From Physcomitrium patens (taxonomy: Eukaryota > Streptophyta > Bryopsida > Funariales > Funariaceae), in assembly GCF_000002425.4 (NCBI RefSeq), contig NC_037261.1, positions 2,475,426 to 2,539,425 on the forward strand: DNA of 64,000 nucleotides, in the 5' to 3' direction. Numbering within the stretch: position 1 is the first letter of the stretch; every line of letters starts with the position of its first letter. This document shows positions 37,601 through 52,958 of this stretch, piece after piece. The notes under the pieces were generated by a model. The model saw only the letters and a program-made list of their open reading frames with translations, was not told where the DNA came from and searched no databases. A program made the position numbers and the translations under genes.

Positions 37601-39122
37601 TTTAAAAGTTACCTACTTAAACGGTTAGTAGCTGATGCCGAACAGCAAATTTCAGATAGCAAATCGTTTGCATCAGAAGTGCAGTCTGTGAAAAGGAATC
37701 TGCTTCGATACAATCCTGACATTCAAAATTTATTAGACAAGGATTCTGCTCATACCAAACTGTAAACGGGCTAGAACATAACCATCCTATAGACAATACT
37801 ACAGGTTTATCCGTTCGAAACTCATCGCATGTACAGAATAAAAGGTGTTGTATAAGACATCAGGGAAGTTCGTTATTGGCACGTTCCTGCTCCACAATCG
37901 GTTCACAGATCCAGAGACTTGCTAAAAACCGCAAAATCAAACATCTATAATGGATTCATAAATGACTATCACTTGTTCATAAAAATAAAAATGAAAAAAT
38001 GAAAAACTCCTCTCGCCTACACCACAAGATCGTCCGAAGCACCAGATCTATTTTTCTATACACAAGGGTCTTGGATAAATGAAACCACACAAACAAGGGT
38101 ATCACCGTAGATCACCGAATTTAAACACCAAAAATCCCTTCAGCAATCTCCTTTAAGCAAAATTTAGAGCAGTGGCAGTCCTGCTCTGACATGCCATAAC
38201 CAATAAACCCAACCCTCATTTTCTTGGAAATGCAAAAACGATTCAGAAATGAGGTATACGTGCTCTAACGTAAACATGAAACCTTATCTAAGCGTTAAGA
38301 ATGTCGAGTTATACGCGGGAGGGTTCCATGGAATGCATGAGAATAAAGAGTAAAATGTCGATAACTACACACACTATGCATTCTCCGCCCTCGATGAGAG
38401 AACCCTCACCTTTGCGCAACCAAGAAAAGAAGGCACAATATATTTCACACCTTGGAATGTGAAGATGTTGCTTTCTTAAACCATGGATCTTCTTCCTTGA
38501 TCGTCTTCACTTTGGACACAGCTTTCACGTCTTTAATCGCGTCTACAGTGGCACGACCTGCTCCGTTTGTGGGAGCACGGCTGGAGCCGTTCGCTCCTCC
38601 ATCAGATGATCCGTTACTGCTACGACTCCCATTTGACAATGTGCTTTTATTCCAGAACACCGCGGCCCCACCATTGCTCGGTCCCCCAGCAACCATCGAA
38701 GACACCTTAACAGCACTGTTTTCAGTGGATCTGTTCGTGGCCACCTCAATCACACTGTTATCAGCACCAAGTGAAGCTCCATTCTCAGACTTCGAGCAAC
38801 CAGACGCCTTGATCGCATCGGGAGAAGGCGACCATTATTGGCCCTCCTCGCCTCTCTCCACCTCATTCCCCAACTCATCTAATTGTATCTGCGCCCTGCT
38901 AATGCCGCTACTCCATCTTCCTTCCACAACCAACTTATCCTCTGAATACTTCACGACAATTCGCCCCTGCTTCATCCTCCCAATTCCCTCTCCTCTCGCC
39001 AACAACGCCACTGCTCCCGGAGCCTTCCCATCCCAACTCCACCTTACGGCGCTCTCAGTCCTCCAATCTCGCACCCCGGCGACAAATTCCTTCGCAGCGC
39101 ACGCTGCTACGCACGCCGCCAT
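31935..39122 (-). pseudogene. ABC1K8/OSA1-like chloroplast kinase gene, disrupted
   Basis: Twenty exons rebuild almost the whole of an ABC1 atypical kinase. The closest type I recall is Arabidopsis ABC1K8/OSA1, a chloroplast-envelope protein linked to oxidative stress and metal balance. Exons: 39122-38451, 37504-37369, 37207-37041, 36910-36790, 36700-36600, ~36196-36093, 35902-35792, 35542-35463, 35275-35206, 35004-34931, 34765-34696, 34305-34222, 34044-33911, ~33615-33538, 33397-33337, 33143-33089, 32938-32840, 32720-32631, 32271-32212, 32051-31935. Motifs seen: [60 protein letters not shown]. The C-terminal exons hold two hydrophobic segments. Lesions: in-frame TAA at 38,837-38,835 (exon 1); TAA at 36,656-36,654 replacing the conserved ATP-anchoring Lys in VVVxVQRPG; the exon 6 acceptor is TG; the exon 11 donor is CT (34,695-34,694); about 5 bases are missing near 34,257 in exon 12; and the exon 14 acceptor is CAA, although an AG 3 bp on stays in frame. 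All other exons and sites are sound. I infer a recent pseudogene; assembly error is the alternative. Confidence 0.8.
34592..34631. repeat. (AT)n microsatellite in an ABC1K intron
   Basis: About 38 bases of alternating AT between exons 11 and 12, next to the damaged exon 11 donor. Confidence 0.9.
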
Positions 39123-40724
39123 CTCCGAAACCTCTCCAACGGAGAAGAGCCACCACACCACAACCCCAAAACACGCGGAAGTCCGCCCCAGAGTATCAAT
39201 CAATTCCGCTAAACAAATTCTCTCCACCCTCCGAGACATACAAATCAATGAACCCTCTTCTATGAAACTCCGTCGCTCGTTGCGCATGCAGTCCGAAACT
39301 AGTCAACCAGAGATCGACGCACAGAATTGGGTGATGGGCACAAAGCCCGACCGAAGTGCGACTCGGAGAAGGCCAAATCAGAGCAACAAGGAGACAGGAC
39401 AAAGCTAGGATGGCGATGCAGATATGAAGGTGGGGACTTTGCCGACACAAAGATCGCCATAGCCCAATGCGGCGCCCGCCAATTTCCTGGGCTTTGGTCG
39501 TGTGCAAATTTGCCACTGCAAGTCACCGCTTCAGACAGGAGCCTTGCTGGAACACGGTGATTTGTGTCTTCTATTCTAGGCTGATACTTGGGTTCAAGTT
39601 AAGGCCGCCAGCACTGTGAGCCTGATTCTCTGTTGCGAGTGGAGACCACGGTGTCTGTTTCTGTCACTACCTTGGTTCTGATCGTTTTCTTTCTATATCT
39701 CCGCATTTATTGTAGAGATCAGAGTTTGGAGTTTAGATTCATTTGTGAATGTACATAAATGCGCACAATTGGGGGTTTGGGTGCACAAACAGTGGATCTT
39801 CTAGGATTGAGTCGTTCCTAGCGGTGTCCTTTGGGACCTAGACAGTTCGTTAGCTGTGTGTAAGTACTGCAACTGTGAACAGTAGAATGATACTGTAACA
39901 ATTCTACAGCATCGAGGAATACATATTGTTCCAAGCACAATGATCGTGAATATTTCCTCACTCTCACTAGACCTAACATCCTGTTATCGCAATGATCCGC
40001 GTGTTTATCAACGCTACTTTGTTTGTTGTGTACCTTGTAACTGCAATAAGAGGACAAAGACGACAATGTACAAAACAAAACAAACGAACCAACGAAACAA
40101 AACAGTAAACAGAAACCGTAGAAAAAGAAAAGAGAGAAAGGGTTCTCACTATAACCAGGGTGGCGAATACAGAGTCCTGTAAGAAAATGTACCAAATACA
40201 AAGTGGTCAACAGTCCTGGATTCATTGCCTACAATGATGATTTTCTCCATTTGATCAAGTGGAAAAAACGAAAAAGTTTCCAAAAATGGCTAAACGCAAA
40301 GGTTATCCTGCTAACCTGCAAATCTGGAGGTCAACCAGTAAACATCGAAACCTGTGGTATAGTATGCCGACAAAGGAGGGGAAAAGTTTCCGGAGTGCAG
40401 AGAAATAATGATTTACTGATCAGAGAACACAGTACAAAATTACAATGCCCCCAAATGTGCCCATTGGCGCACAGAAGGAAAGTGCAAGAGCCCCCATTCA
40501 TGATAATGTGAACCACCCGGTGCTAGATGAACCTTCATCCTTGCTAACAATATCAGCCAAGGGAGTATTTATTCACAAGTTGCCACTTGCTTTGTATTCA
40601 TACTCCTAATTTATCTTCGTAAGATTTTGGGAACTCCTGGAATTAATATCGTCGTAGAAGCACCCCCAATACAATGCTGATCAAAGCACACGAGCCATTC
40701 CTGGTAGAGAATGTCATAAATAGC
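39123..40724. promoter_or_regulatory. Spacer: ABC1K upstream region and IDH 3' flank
   Basis: About 1.6 kb of mixed composition separates the IDH stop codon from the ABC1K start. It must hold the IDH 3' UTR at its right and the ABC1K promoter and leader at its left. I found no domain-bearing frame. The ORFs at 39,196-39,560 and 39,818-40,511 are short and unrecognised. Confidence 0.4.
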
Positions 40725-43800
<3,076 letters not shown>

Positions 43801-44200
43801 GGCTGCGGCCCAACCCCTAAATCACAGCGACAAAAGCAGCGGCACGCGACTCAAGTGCGGCGAAGAAATGGACGAGCACACAGCTTCAATGGCGATCTCA
43901 GCAAGCGCGACTGCTGGCTAGATTGTTGGTGTTATTGTGGTGTCGTCGAACGGTTGGCCCCCTTGAGCGATGAGGGGCAGCTAGTTAGCTCATTGCAGAG
44001 GCGAAGAGCTGCTTGCTTGCTGGATGTCGTTGCTCGAGCGTGATGAAGCACGCACGCAGGGCAAGGCACGGAGGCCCTGAAGATTCTCACCAGGACTCCG
44101 CCGCTTCTCCCCCTAAATTTGGCGGAGCCCGTGGTCCAGTTCGGCTCCCCCTCTTCCCCACCCCGCGCGGCGTCGAAAACCACCACCACGACGCTGGTGG
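43801..44200. promoter_or_regulatory. IDH upstream region, GC-rich
   Basis: About 400 bp of GC-rich sequence lies before the IDH start codon. It is the probable core promoter and 5' leader. No TATA box stands out. The short ORFs here on both strands look like composition effects. Confidence 0.4.
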
Positions 44201-47100
44201 ATGAATACTCGTAGATGGATGTTCGATCCTTTGATGGATGAGTATGTACGTGGATGAACGAACGGCGACTGGATGTGGGTCTGAATTGGTTTTATTTGCA
44301 CGTCGATTAATAAAGTTGTCTCTAGTTCTAGTAGTTTATGCCCTTGTCTTTTGCAACTGGTTGCAACGTTAGCAGTACGTTTTTCATTATATATATATAT
44401 ATATATATATAGTAACATAAATAAATAAGTAAATAATAATAGCAATTAAAGTTAAGTGAAATTTGGAAAACTACATTGATGCTGAACACGAATGTTATTT
44501 CGTTGTGGATTTCACCACGCTGACTTTCGATGTGCTTGCAAGTAAATTTACATTAATTTGCATGTCTACAAGAATTTACCAAAAGAAGATTACAAACTAT
44601 TAGTATAGATATACTGTTATGTGATTTCCATAATAAGAATAAAATAAAAATAAAATCCTTGTTGTTCCAACACTCAATTGCACAAGCAACATTTGAATTA
44701 CTTCAAAAACCATAAGCTATATATGTACATGTATGTAACAATATCTGTCATGTATGCATGCAAAAAGAAAAAAGAGATATTGAAAATATGCATTATTATT
44801 ATTTATTACTATTTCGGAATATAATTTTTTTTAAATCCATCTGATAGAAAAACAAATTAACTATACTGCTCATGTGAATGATATTTTCTCAATACTAACA
44901 ATATTAACATTTTGTAGCATTGTGTTTCACCTCTGAAATTGGGTGATAAAAACTAAAAGTGATTCATTTCCTACTTCTTTTGGTTAGTTTTTTCTTAGTT
45001 GTTGTAAATTTCAATAATCTGAGAAAATTATATGTTCATTCACATGGTTTAGGGTGTTAAATTCAATGGGAAATCTTGTGTAATGAAGATCTCATGGTTG
45101 TACATTCTGGACTATATCATATGCTTGACTACCTTGATACAGTGCTGCAAAAAAGATCCTGCATGGATGTAAACACCTTTGCATCATCTCTAATTTCATA
45201 TACTTGCATCCGAAAATAACACATTTTTTAATATTAAAATTATAAAATATATAAAATATCACTTAATGTAGATGGGAAGTTCAAAAGATTTTGAGTAAAT
45301 CAAATTGTTTAGAATTCATATGATGAAGTAAAAACATTTGTTCTACTAGTGACAAAATGCTACAACACTTATGTATAGAGAGAGAAAGAGAGTGATGTTA
45401 ATGTCATCGCAGTTTTTGCTACTACCACTACAAACTGCCCTAAATTTGTTTTGTATACAATAATGCACTTTATAGAATATTAAAATATGCATTTATAAGC
45501 ATTGTTTCACAAAGTGTATTGTGATGTGCATTAGCAATGTTCCATAAAGTGTAGTGTGGCATGCAATTCAAATTCAGGGCATCTTGTGGTGGCAATAGCA
45601 AAAACTATGATGACATTACCAAAATCTAATATATATGTATATATATATATATATATATACACAAATATACATGAATCCAAATTATTTGAACATGTAAAAT
45701 CATAAAATGTTGGACTTTATGGCCATAATTTATGACAACATCAAGCAATGATATTAGTTGTCATGATCTAATGTTAATGAAATAATTATGCTTGTTTGAG
45801 TACTTCTTAAACAAAACAAAACTTGACAAAATCATTACATAGACTAGAAAAATTAAAGAACATATTTATATATATACATATATACAGAAAAAAATAAATA
45901 AAAATCGATTTCACTAAAACAGCATACAACAGAAATCACGCAGAAATCACGCCACACTAAGGATGATAAATATTGTAGTGAATTGGTACTTTAAAAGTTA
46001 AAAAAGAAATAAATACAGAAAACAAATTTTACATCGATATGTAAAATTACAACTAGTGGTTGAAATCTTTAGGAAAATAATAATAATAACAATATTAATA
46101 ACGTGCAATACATATTTATTATTCTAGAATTGACAAATTTTGTTATCAACCTCGCTTTAGTCTCCACAAAGTATCTAGTAGTTAAGCAATCCAATTATTT
46201 ATTTTTGACACTTGCTTTAAGAACTTTCAGTATAATCTTTAGCTCATTCATTGATCTTCAGTAACACTAAAGGGCGTTTGTCAATTGGAGGCTTTTATAT
46301 AGTAAGTTATTATCATGATCTGAATGAAATGGTGGGTCCTATTTTTACAGTCAATCAATATTTATAATAAACATATAGATGAATCTCAATTATGATATGC
46401 AATCTGTGTGCAAAAACAAAAGGTTCTTGCAATGAACTATTTGAATGTTTTGTTAATTTGCCAATTGCTTGAAGAAAGTTACATCCAATTAGATGGTAAT
46501 TTCCGTATGAAACAAATCATTTGTAATTTTTTCAAATTGTTAACATGAAATATAGTCTAAAACACTTTCACTCAGAGTCCTAATTACACAGGACACATGT
46601 AGATTGTTTATAATAAACAATAACTAATTATGAGAGAAAGATTATTGTGTGACGACAAAATCTAATGGAATATCTTCCAGCACAATATTCTAGATAGAGA
46701 CAACTTGTATCTAAACCACCATTCAATGGGATATTCACCTAATTTACGTTAGATTTTGGTAAAAGCATCACTGTTGCACTTATCTAAAATAATGTATAAA
46801 CTTTATTAACTTATATATATATAAATAGAAACACATGGCACCCAAGTATTTTATAACATAACATATACAACGCATAGAGATTTGCAAAACCGAAGGATTA
46901 AAAAAATAAAAAATAAAAAAATAAATCTATGTTTGTGTGAACACTAATCCCAATAGGATTTAAGTGTTAATGTCATGCAAGAGTTTTCACTCATGTTGAA
47001 ACTTCGTCACATCACTATAGCTACTTCTGATTTATCTAAAATGATGTTTCGTTTCCTTTGCACGCTGTCATTCTACTCGCTAATTTCTTTCTAATCAAAA
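44201..47100. other. AT-rich intergenic stretch between IDH and DnaJ
   Basis: No gene is recognisable over 2.9 kb. It holds TA microsatellites (44,386-44,411 and 45,638-45,658) and the foldback repeat listed separately. Confidence 0.55.
45397..45620. repeat. Foldback (inverted) repeat, ~224 bp, MITE-like
   Basis: The left arm starts GTTAATGTCATCGCAGTTTT and the right arm ends AAAACTATGATGACATTACC, which is its near-complement. Pairing continues inwards through CTACCACTACAA with TTGTGGTGGCAA, GCCCTAAATTTG with CAAATTCAGGGC, and GCACTTTATAGAA with TTCCATAAAGTG. The arms meet near 45,508. This is a near-complete palindrome with few bulges. I saw no clear target duplication. Confidence 0.8.
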
Positions 47101-47774
47101 TTTAAGGCCCTTGCCAGAGGGGAAAATCAAACCCTAAATTCTTCCCTTTTAGGGTTACAAGCATCGCCTTCGAGAGAGTACGAGAGAGAGCGGTAGAGAT
47201 ACACGCAGGCAATGCGATGTTCAATCGAAGAAGAAGAAGAAACACCGGAGACTGTGTGCAAGTTGTGTTTGTAATGCCGATTAAGCGCGTGCTTCAATCG
47301 CTCACAAGAGCATTTGTGTAACAAGTCCGATGACACTAGCGCAAAACAGTGCACTCTCACTGTTTCTCTCCCTGGGACGAAGAAACTACCGCCGGAGAAG
47401 GTTACCACAGACAACGCAGTAGTAGTACGACTTGGAAAGCGTCTCCCCTCCCCTGCGACTGGCAGGAAACGACAGGAGGGCGAGAAGAATTTTTCCTTAG
47501 CAGTCGATGAAAGCGATAATCCACGTGAAGTTCGAAGCAGGAGCAGTGGTCCAAATCTGTTCAGTCTGCAGCGATTTCCCCAGTCAAGCTGACACAGGAG
47601 TGGCAGTTCGACTCCCCAGAATCCCGCAGAGATTGGACTAGGCGATGTCGAATTGCAGGAATCGCCGGCCCAGTCACGGGGCCTCCAGAAACACGCAAAC
47701 TCTCACACTCACATCTCCACCACCACCACCACCCCCCATCGAGTCAGACGAGCGGGGCGAGGTCGTTGGAACGC

Positions 47775-47846
47775 ATGGATCTCACCCACGAGAACGAAGC
47801 TCTTGGGTACGGACTCTTGTTCCCCGGCACTCCAGAATTAGGTTAA
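47775..47846 (+). CDS. Short upstream ORF (23 codons) before an acidic repeat
   Basis: ATG at 47,775 opens 23 codons (MDLTHENEALGYGLLFPGTP, then ELG) and TAA at 47,844-47,846 closes them. If that stop is ignored the same frame runs straight on into the Asp/Glu repeat at 47,849-47,979 and ends at TAG 48,009-48,011. It could be a regulatory uORF of the DnaJ transcript, a broken small gene, or chance. No family recognised. Confidence 0.3.
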   Translation: MDLTHENEALGYGLLFPGTPELG

Positions 47847-47848
47847 GA

Positions 47849-47979
47849 GGATGAAGAAGACGAAGAAGACGACGATGAAGACGAAGAAGACGACGATGAA
47901 GACGAAGAAGACGACGATGAAGACGAAGAAGACGACGATGAAGACGAAGAAGACGACGATGAAGACGATGAAGACGAAG
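47849..47979 (+). repeat. 21-bp minisatellite encoding an acidic tract
   Basis: Units GATGAAGACGAAGAAGACGAC repeat about five times, with four identical copies and shorter variants at each end. In the frame of the upstream ATG the unit reads DEDEEDD. In other frames it gives Lys/Thr-rich or, on the minus strand, Leu/Arg-rich sequence. Confidence 0.9.
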
Positions 47980-48453
47980 CTCGTAGAGTCTTGTACTGTA
48001 GAAGATTCTAGACACTCCCTGTCTCGAATGTAAGAAGGCTGTTGCTGTTATCGTTGTTGACATTGGCGTGGTCGTTGTTGTTGTTGTTGTTGTTGTATTG
48101 CATGTAGCATTATCGTCTGTTGGGATTCTCGTGTAGGATTTTTGTATTTGACTCCATCGCTACGGCGTGGTGGCGATTCGATCGGAGTCGCACGCCCCCG
48201 TCGTCGGTTTGTACAATGTGCAGAGAGTTGGTTTTCCATTGCGTTTTTTTTTTTTAAAATTAAGAATTGAGGAGTGATGTTGTTACGATTGCGAATAACA
48301 GTTTTAAGAGTCGCGGAGTGAGTCGTGGTCGGTGAGTTGGTGGTGTTCTTCGGGTGCTGAGAGTTGGTGAGAGTGGCTGATTCGGGTGCGGGGAGTGGCG
48401 GAGGTGGGAAGAAGAGAAAGAGGAAGGAGGAAGAGGAGGTAGAGGGTGGGGAG

Positions 48454-49479
48454 ATGGGGGTGGATTATTACAGCGTGTTGAAGGTGCCGAGGACGGCAAC
48501 CGTGGATGATTTGAAGAGGGCGTATCGGAAGCTGGCGATGAGATGGCATCCCGATAAGAATCCGAATAGTAAGAAGGAGGCAGAGGCTAAGTTTAAGCAG
48601 ATATCGGAGGCGTATGATGTGTTGAGTGATCCGCAGAAGCGCCAGATTTACGATCAGGAGGGAGAGGAGGGGTTGAAAGGTGGCATGCCTCCTCCTGGTT
48701 CATCGCATGGTTTTGCAAATGGTGGAGCGGCACAATCGTTTAGGTTTAATCCAAGGAATGCTGAGGATATTTTCGCAGAGTTTTTTGGAAGTGCGAGCCC
48801 GTTTGGAGGCATAGGCGGTATGGGTGGGAGGGGAGGTGGGATGTATGGCGGTTTTGGCAGTGGTGACAGCATGTTTCGCACGACTGATGGAAGTCAGGGA
48901 TTCAGGTCGTTCGGTGATGCTCCCCCTCCGCAGCGAAAGGCTCCTGCTGTGTCGAACAAACTTCTCTGCAGTCTAGAGGAGCTTTACAAAGGATCGACGA
49001 GGAAGATGAAGATCTCCAGGAGCGTTCCCGATGCCAGCGGCAGGATCGTCCCTGCAGAGGAGATCCTCACTATCGATATTAAGCCTGGTTGGAAGAAAGG
49101 AACGAAAATTACCTTCGCTGAGAAGGGCAACGGGCAATTGGGGGTAACGCCTGGGGATTTGGTGTTCGTAATTGAAGATAAACCCCACATGACGTACAAA
49201 CGCGATGGTAATGACCTAATTGTCTCGAAGAAAATATCGCTGGTGGAGGCTCTAACAGGGTGCAGTTTCTCACTTCTGGCTCTAGACGGCAGAACGCTGA
49301 GCGTTAGCATTTCCGACGTCATCACTCCGGGTTATGAGAAGGTGATCCCCAAGGAGGGTATGCCGGTAGCAAAGGAATCAGGGAGAAAAGGAAATTTGCG
49401 GATCAAGTTCGACGTTGTTTTCCCAACCAGGTTGAGCAGTGAGCAGAAATCAGGCGTGAAGAAACTGTTGGGTGCATGA
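48454..49479 (+). CDS. Type II (class B) DnaJ/Hsp40 co-chaperone
   Basis: Single-exon gene of 341 codons. I chose ATG 48,454 ([17 protein letters not shown]) because the J domain starts there and the longer frame upstream has no ATG. The J domain (residues 3-70) has the HPD triad in MRWHPDKNP, which stimulates Hsp70 ATPase. A Gly/Phe/Met-rich linker (about 100-160: [16 protein letters not shown]) follows. Then come the two C-terminal substrate-binding domains (about 170-340), starting [20 protein letters not shown], with [14 protein letters not shown] and IPKEGMP. There is no CxxCxGxG zinc finger, which sets it apart from type I. Length and order match plant cytosolic DNAJB proteins. It would deliver clients to cytosolic Hsp70. 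No defects were seen. Confidence 0.95.
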   Translation: MGVDYYSVLKVPRTATVDDLKRAYRKLAMRWHPDKNPNSKKEAEAKFKQISEAYDVLSDPQKRQIYDQEGEEGLKGGMPPPGSSHGFANGGAAQSFRFNPRNAEDIFAEFFGSASPFGGIGGMGGRGGGMYGGFGSGDSMFRTTDGSQGFRSFGDAPPPQRKAPAVSNKLLCSLEELYKGSTRKMKISRSVPDASGRIVPAEEILTIDIKPGWKKGTKITFAEKGNGQLGVTPGDLVFVIEDKPHMTYKRDGNDLIVSKKISLVEALTGCSFSLLALDGRTLSVSISDVITPGYEKVIPKEGMPVAKESGRKGNLRIKFDVVFPTRLSSEQKSGVKKLLGA

Positions 49480-51571
49480 GTTGCGAGGATGTGAGGTGCA
49501 GTAATTACACATACGTTATGCAATACAGACTCCTACGCTTGTGAGTATTGATACTGTATTGGATCAGGGAGTCTGTAATTATTATCCCGGTCAGTATGGA
49601 GCGTCAGAATTGTTGAGAGCCGAGCTTCATGATCGGATGCTGTTGAGGCCCTCTCAACAGTGAATTTTCACTTCGACTTGATTCTTTTCGCCATCTTTCT
49701 CACATGCATCCATGCAAAGATTTCTACATCAGCGGCCACGTCATATTTTGACAGGTGGAGGTTTTTAATGCTACGCTGGGTTTTACGACCCTGAGCTCTA
49801 CAAACGAGGCACAATCCGAAAGAATGTGGTCCTGATTTCCAAGGCTGTGCTTCTGAATAGCATCATCGCCTAACTAGGGAAACTATTCGTCCTTCTCCAT
49901 TGCTGACTCGTCTTGTCATCTGCAGAGGAACGTCTTCTAGGATACTAAAAGATATTGTACCTGAGGACCCCACAGGATTCTCTTTAGCCATGGTGTGGTG
50001 GGGGTTCGGCAATGTTATCGTTACTACAGGACCTTTGAAATATCGAAGATCCAAGCCACATAATTTCGGTTACAAATTGCCTAAAAACATGGATTCAGGG
50101 AGTGACTCAGGTGTAAGCGCTGGTGGGAGATGTTGCCAGGGGATAAAGCACTCTCTCGGGATCAAACACTGATTCTGTGACGCGAGGCCTCATGTATTTT
50201 ATCAGTAACTATACCCGAGCTCTTGTACAGTAGTTAAGAAATCCAAGCATTATTTTTATTACCCACAATTCGCTTGCATTCTGTTGGTGCTGGTTTTCCT
50301 GGTTTGTACAAGTCTATATCATCAAGTTCACTTAGCGTTTGTATTTTACTATGATCGTCTATCTTATCGAGTTCACTGACCATTTCTCAGTGCCATCTCT
50401 CCTGTTCTGCAACCTCCATCATGTTATTGCGGATCAGTAGTTGTAGCACATGCAGGCCTCGGTTGTGAGCTCACAGATTCTGCAGACATGTTTGGAAACA
50501 CCGAGAATCTATGTGCCTACCGTATCTCCCACACTGCCACATCCAGTACCCACATTGGCAACTACTGGGGAATTCAAAGAAGGCTTGTAAAGGGTGGGAC
50601 ACCTTTCCACCTACCCTTCAGTCAGCTCATCATGTTGGAACAACTCAAAACTCACATTCGACCCTTTTCATTGCATATAGAGATTGCTGACTCGTTCATG
50701 TTCGCATTCTCATCCGAACTGCATTAAATCATCATTATAATATGGCTGCATTCTGCACCTTCATACTGACAACCTATCACACTGGCTGAGGCATTTGTTC
50801 CATAGAAGAAATCCGAAGATTAATGATAATATAGAAATGACCAGTATGTATTATTTCAAATTTTGACATTATTTTAAACATTATATTATTTAAACAGATA
50901 AACTATGAAAAGAAGATCTTGCAAACATCACTTGGCACTGTGGCAGTACTGGAAAAATCCTTACTTCACTTTTCCAAGTATTTTAAGTCTTTGAGTTGTT
51001 TTAGAATTATTATACAGCTTAATCAAAGTTACTTGAACTGTTGCCTTTCGGTAATTTTGGGTTGTATCACACCTTAAAACAAAACAAAATCTAGTCAAAA
51101 TTTCTTAGAGGGATAATACTAAGTCTTGTAGAAGCATCATAATTTGATACAAAATTAATTAATATTCTATGATAGATGCTTATCATAAAGAGTTGCACAA
51201 TAAATCTTATGAAATGTCTTCAAATTATAGATTAATAGTGGTATAAAATGCAAGTTAAAACATCCTATAACACTTTAATTTTAAGTTCATTTGGAGATAA
51301 AATAAAAATAAAAATAGTCAAGTAAAAAACATTATGATTATATATAAAAGAACAATCTATAATAATATCAAACCTTTTAATACTTAACATTAATTTTCAG
51401 TAATACAAAAGTAGAAAAAGTTCATTAAATCTACATATTGTATAGATAATCAAATAGATATTACTTGTTATAATTATGTGCATATTAAAAAATATATAAG
51501 AAAAATAATAATATATAAAGATAAGAAAGATGATTAAAAGATTTTTAATGCACTTTATAGAACATTGATAA
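49480..51571. other. DnaJ 3' flank and border of the gene island
   Basis: The first ~300 bp are the likely DnaJ 3' UTR. The rest up to about 50,760 keeps gene-island composition, but the frames at 49,900-50,172 and 50,488-50,727 show no domain. From about 50,800 the sequence turns AT-rich and featureless until the LTR at 51,572. Confidence 0.45.
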
Positions 51572-51928
51572 TGTCACAAATACACTACATGAGAGACCAA
51601 ATAAGAAGTTTAAGGAAAGAGTTTTAACAAGAAAACTAATAAGAACTTGATTTAATCAAATGAGTACAAGATCAATATCAAGAGAGATGAACTAGAACTC
51701 TAAAAGATATGTTGTCAAGCAAGCTTTTCAAGAAGTTTCCTTGTTGCTTGAAGCTGAAGCAATCTTAGAAAGCTTATTGGATAACTTCTTTAATCTTCTT
51801 AGAAAATTTTCAAACTTGCTAAAATATTCAAAAAATCTTCTAAGAATCTTTTGAAACCTTCTAGAACTTAATAGAATATTTTAATAATATTCTTCAAATC
51901 TTCTTGTTGGATGTTTGTAGCATCACAT
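51572..51928 (-). repeat. 3' LTR of family B (minus strand)
   Basis: The reverse complement starts TGTGATGCTACAAACATCC and ends TATTTGTGACA. It is collinear with 1,919-2,312. A purine-rich AGTTAGAAAGGAA precedes it, the expected polypurine tract. Confidence 0.75.
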
Positions 51929-52958
51929 TCCTTTCTAACTTCAAGTTCCATGAGGAACATCAATTTTATATCTACTTTCTTATTATATGCAACATCCTAG
52001 CACAAGCTTCATAAAAAAGTCATTTTAAAATAAGTTTAGGTTTTTGAAGATAGCATTGATGAAACTCCTATATCTTTTGCAACACATTATCTAGATTTTT
52101 TGCACATTCTTACATATGCTCGTTGATATTGTAGCTATGCCAATGAATAAAATACTCCAACTTGTTTCTTTTTTGTTGATAATCAAATATCTTTTCTATC
52201 TCATATTCTATATGATTATCTATTTTAATACAAGGCTATGATGGTTGTATTCTTCCTAGAATAGTTGATTCTAAATATGCTTCTAAGAGAAAAATATGAA
52301 AGATTGAATGTATTTTTATAGATGTAGATAATTCCAACTGATAAGCTATTAGATTGATTTGCTCTTAAATACAAAATGGCCTTGGACTTTGGTAGTCCAA
52401 CTTATTACAAGATCCATTGGTCTTGATATTTTGTCAAAGAAATCATATTTTATTTCTAACTTAAAAAGTAGGAGATTTCTATCAAAATTCGTTTAAAAAT
52501 ACATTGTGAGAATCTTGAGGTGCTTGTAAATGGAGCTTCAAAGTTGTCTAGAGTTGTGACAATTGTTTGATAAAATCTTCAATTACTCAATTTTCATCCT
52601 TTGATGTATCTAACAAATCAAGCTTTTTATGGTAATTATAATTAGAGTAAAATGATGTTTATTAAGTTAAAGAATGAAGAATATTATTATAAGCAAACTC
52701 TGCTAAAGATAAATATGAGGTCCAATCATCTTATTGATAGTTGATGGTATATTAGAAATACTGCTCCATAACTTCATTGATTTATTATATTTGACCATTT
52801 GTTTGAAGATAGAAGACAAAAAAAAGTTTGATATCCACTTTTAATATTTCAAAAAAGAATATCCAAAACTTTAATAAAAATTTAGGTCCTTGATTAAAAA
52901 TGATATTATTAGGTAGTTTATGATATTGTTATGTATTAATAAGAAAGAATCTTGCCGT
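51929..52958 (-). pseudogene. Family B integrase C-terminus and chromodomain
   Basis: On the minus strand, near 52,200-52,060, a chromodomain reads YEIEKIFDYQQKRNKLEYF and IHWHSYNINEH. Toward higher coordinates follow the GPY/F module (about 52,280-52,480) and the distal integrase core up to the insertion at 52,959, where text like AAAAGTGGATATCAAAC marks the core. Confidence 0.75.

Larger units (their letters stand above)
47101..48453 (+). promoter_or_regulatory. DnaJ upstream region and 5' leader
   Basis: GC-richer DNA leads into the DnaJ gene. A G-box core CACGTG lies at 47,522-47,527, followed by GAAGTTCGAAG, which resembles but does not match the spacing of a heat-shock element. A (GTT)n run lies at about 48,074-48,096. 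Assignment as promoter is by position. Confidence 0.35.

Noticed and set aside
38452..39408. 318-codon plus-strand ORF
   Set aside because: It is antisense to ABC1K exon 1, follows the GC-rich composition of that exon and shows no domain; the minus-strand reading gives the expected transit peptide and kinase N-terminus.
47782..48063. Minus-strand Leu/Arg repeat ORF and plus-strand Lys/Thr repeat ORF
   Set aside because: Both are other frames of the 21-bp minisatellite; long open frames are automatic in such a repeat.
49900..50172. 90-codon ORF downstream of DnaJ
   Set aside because: No recognisable domain, overlaps an antisense ORF of similar length and lies in the probable 3' flank.
50488..50727. 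79-codon ORF at the right edge of the gene island
   Set aside because: No domain and no splice partners; could be a lone exon, but nothing supports that.
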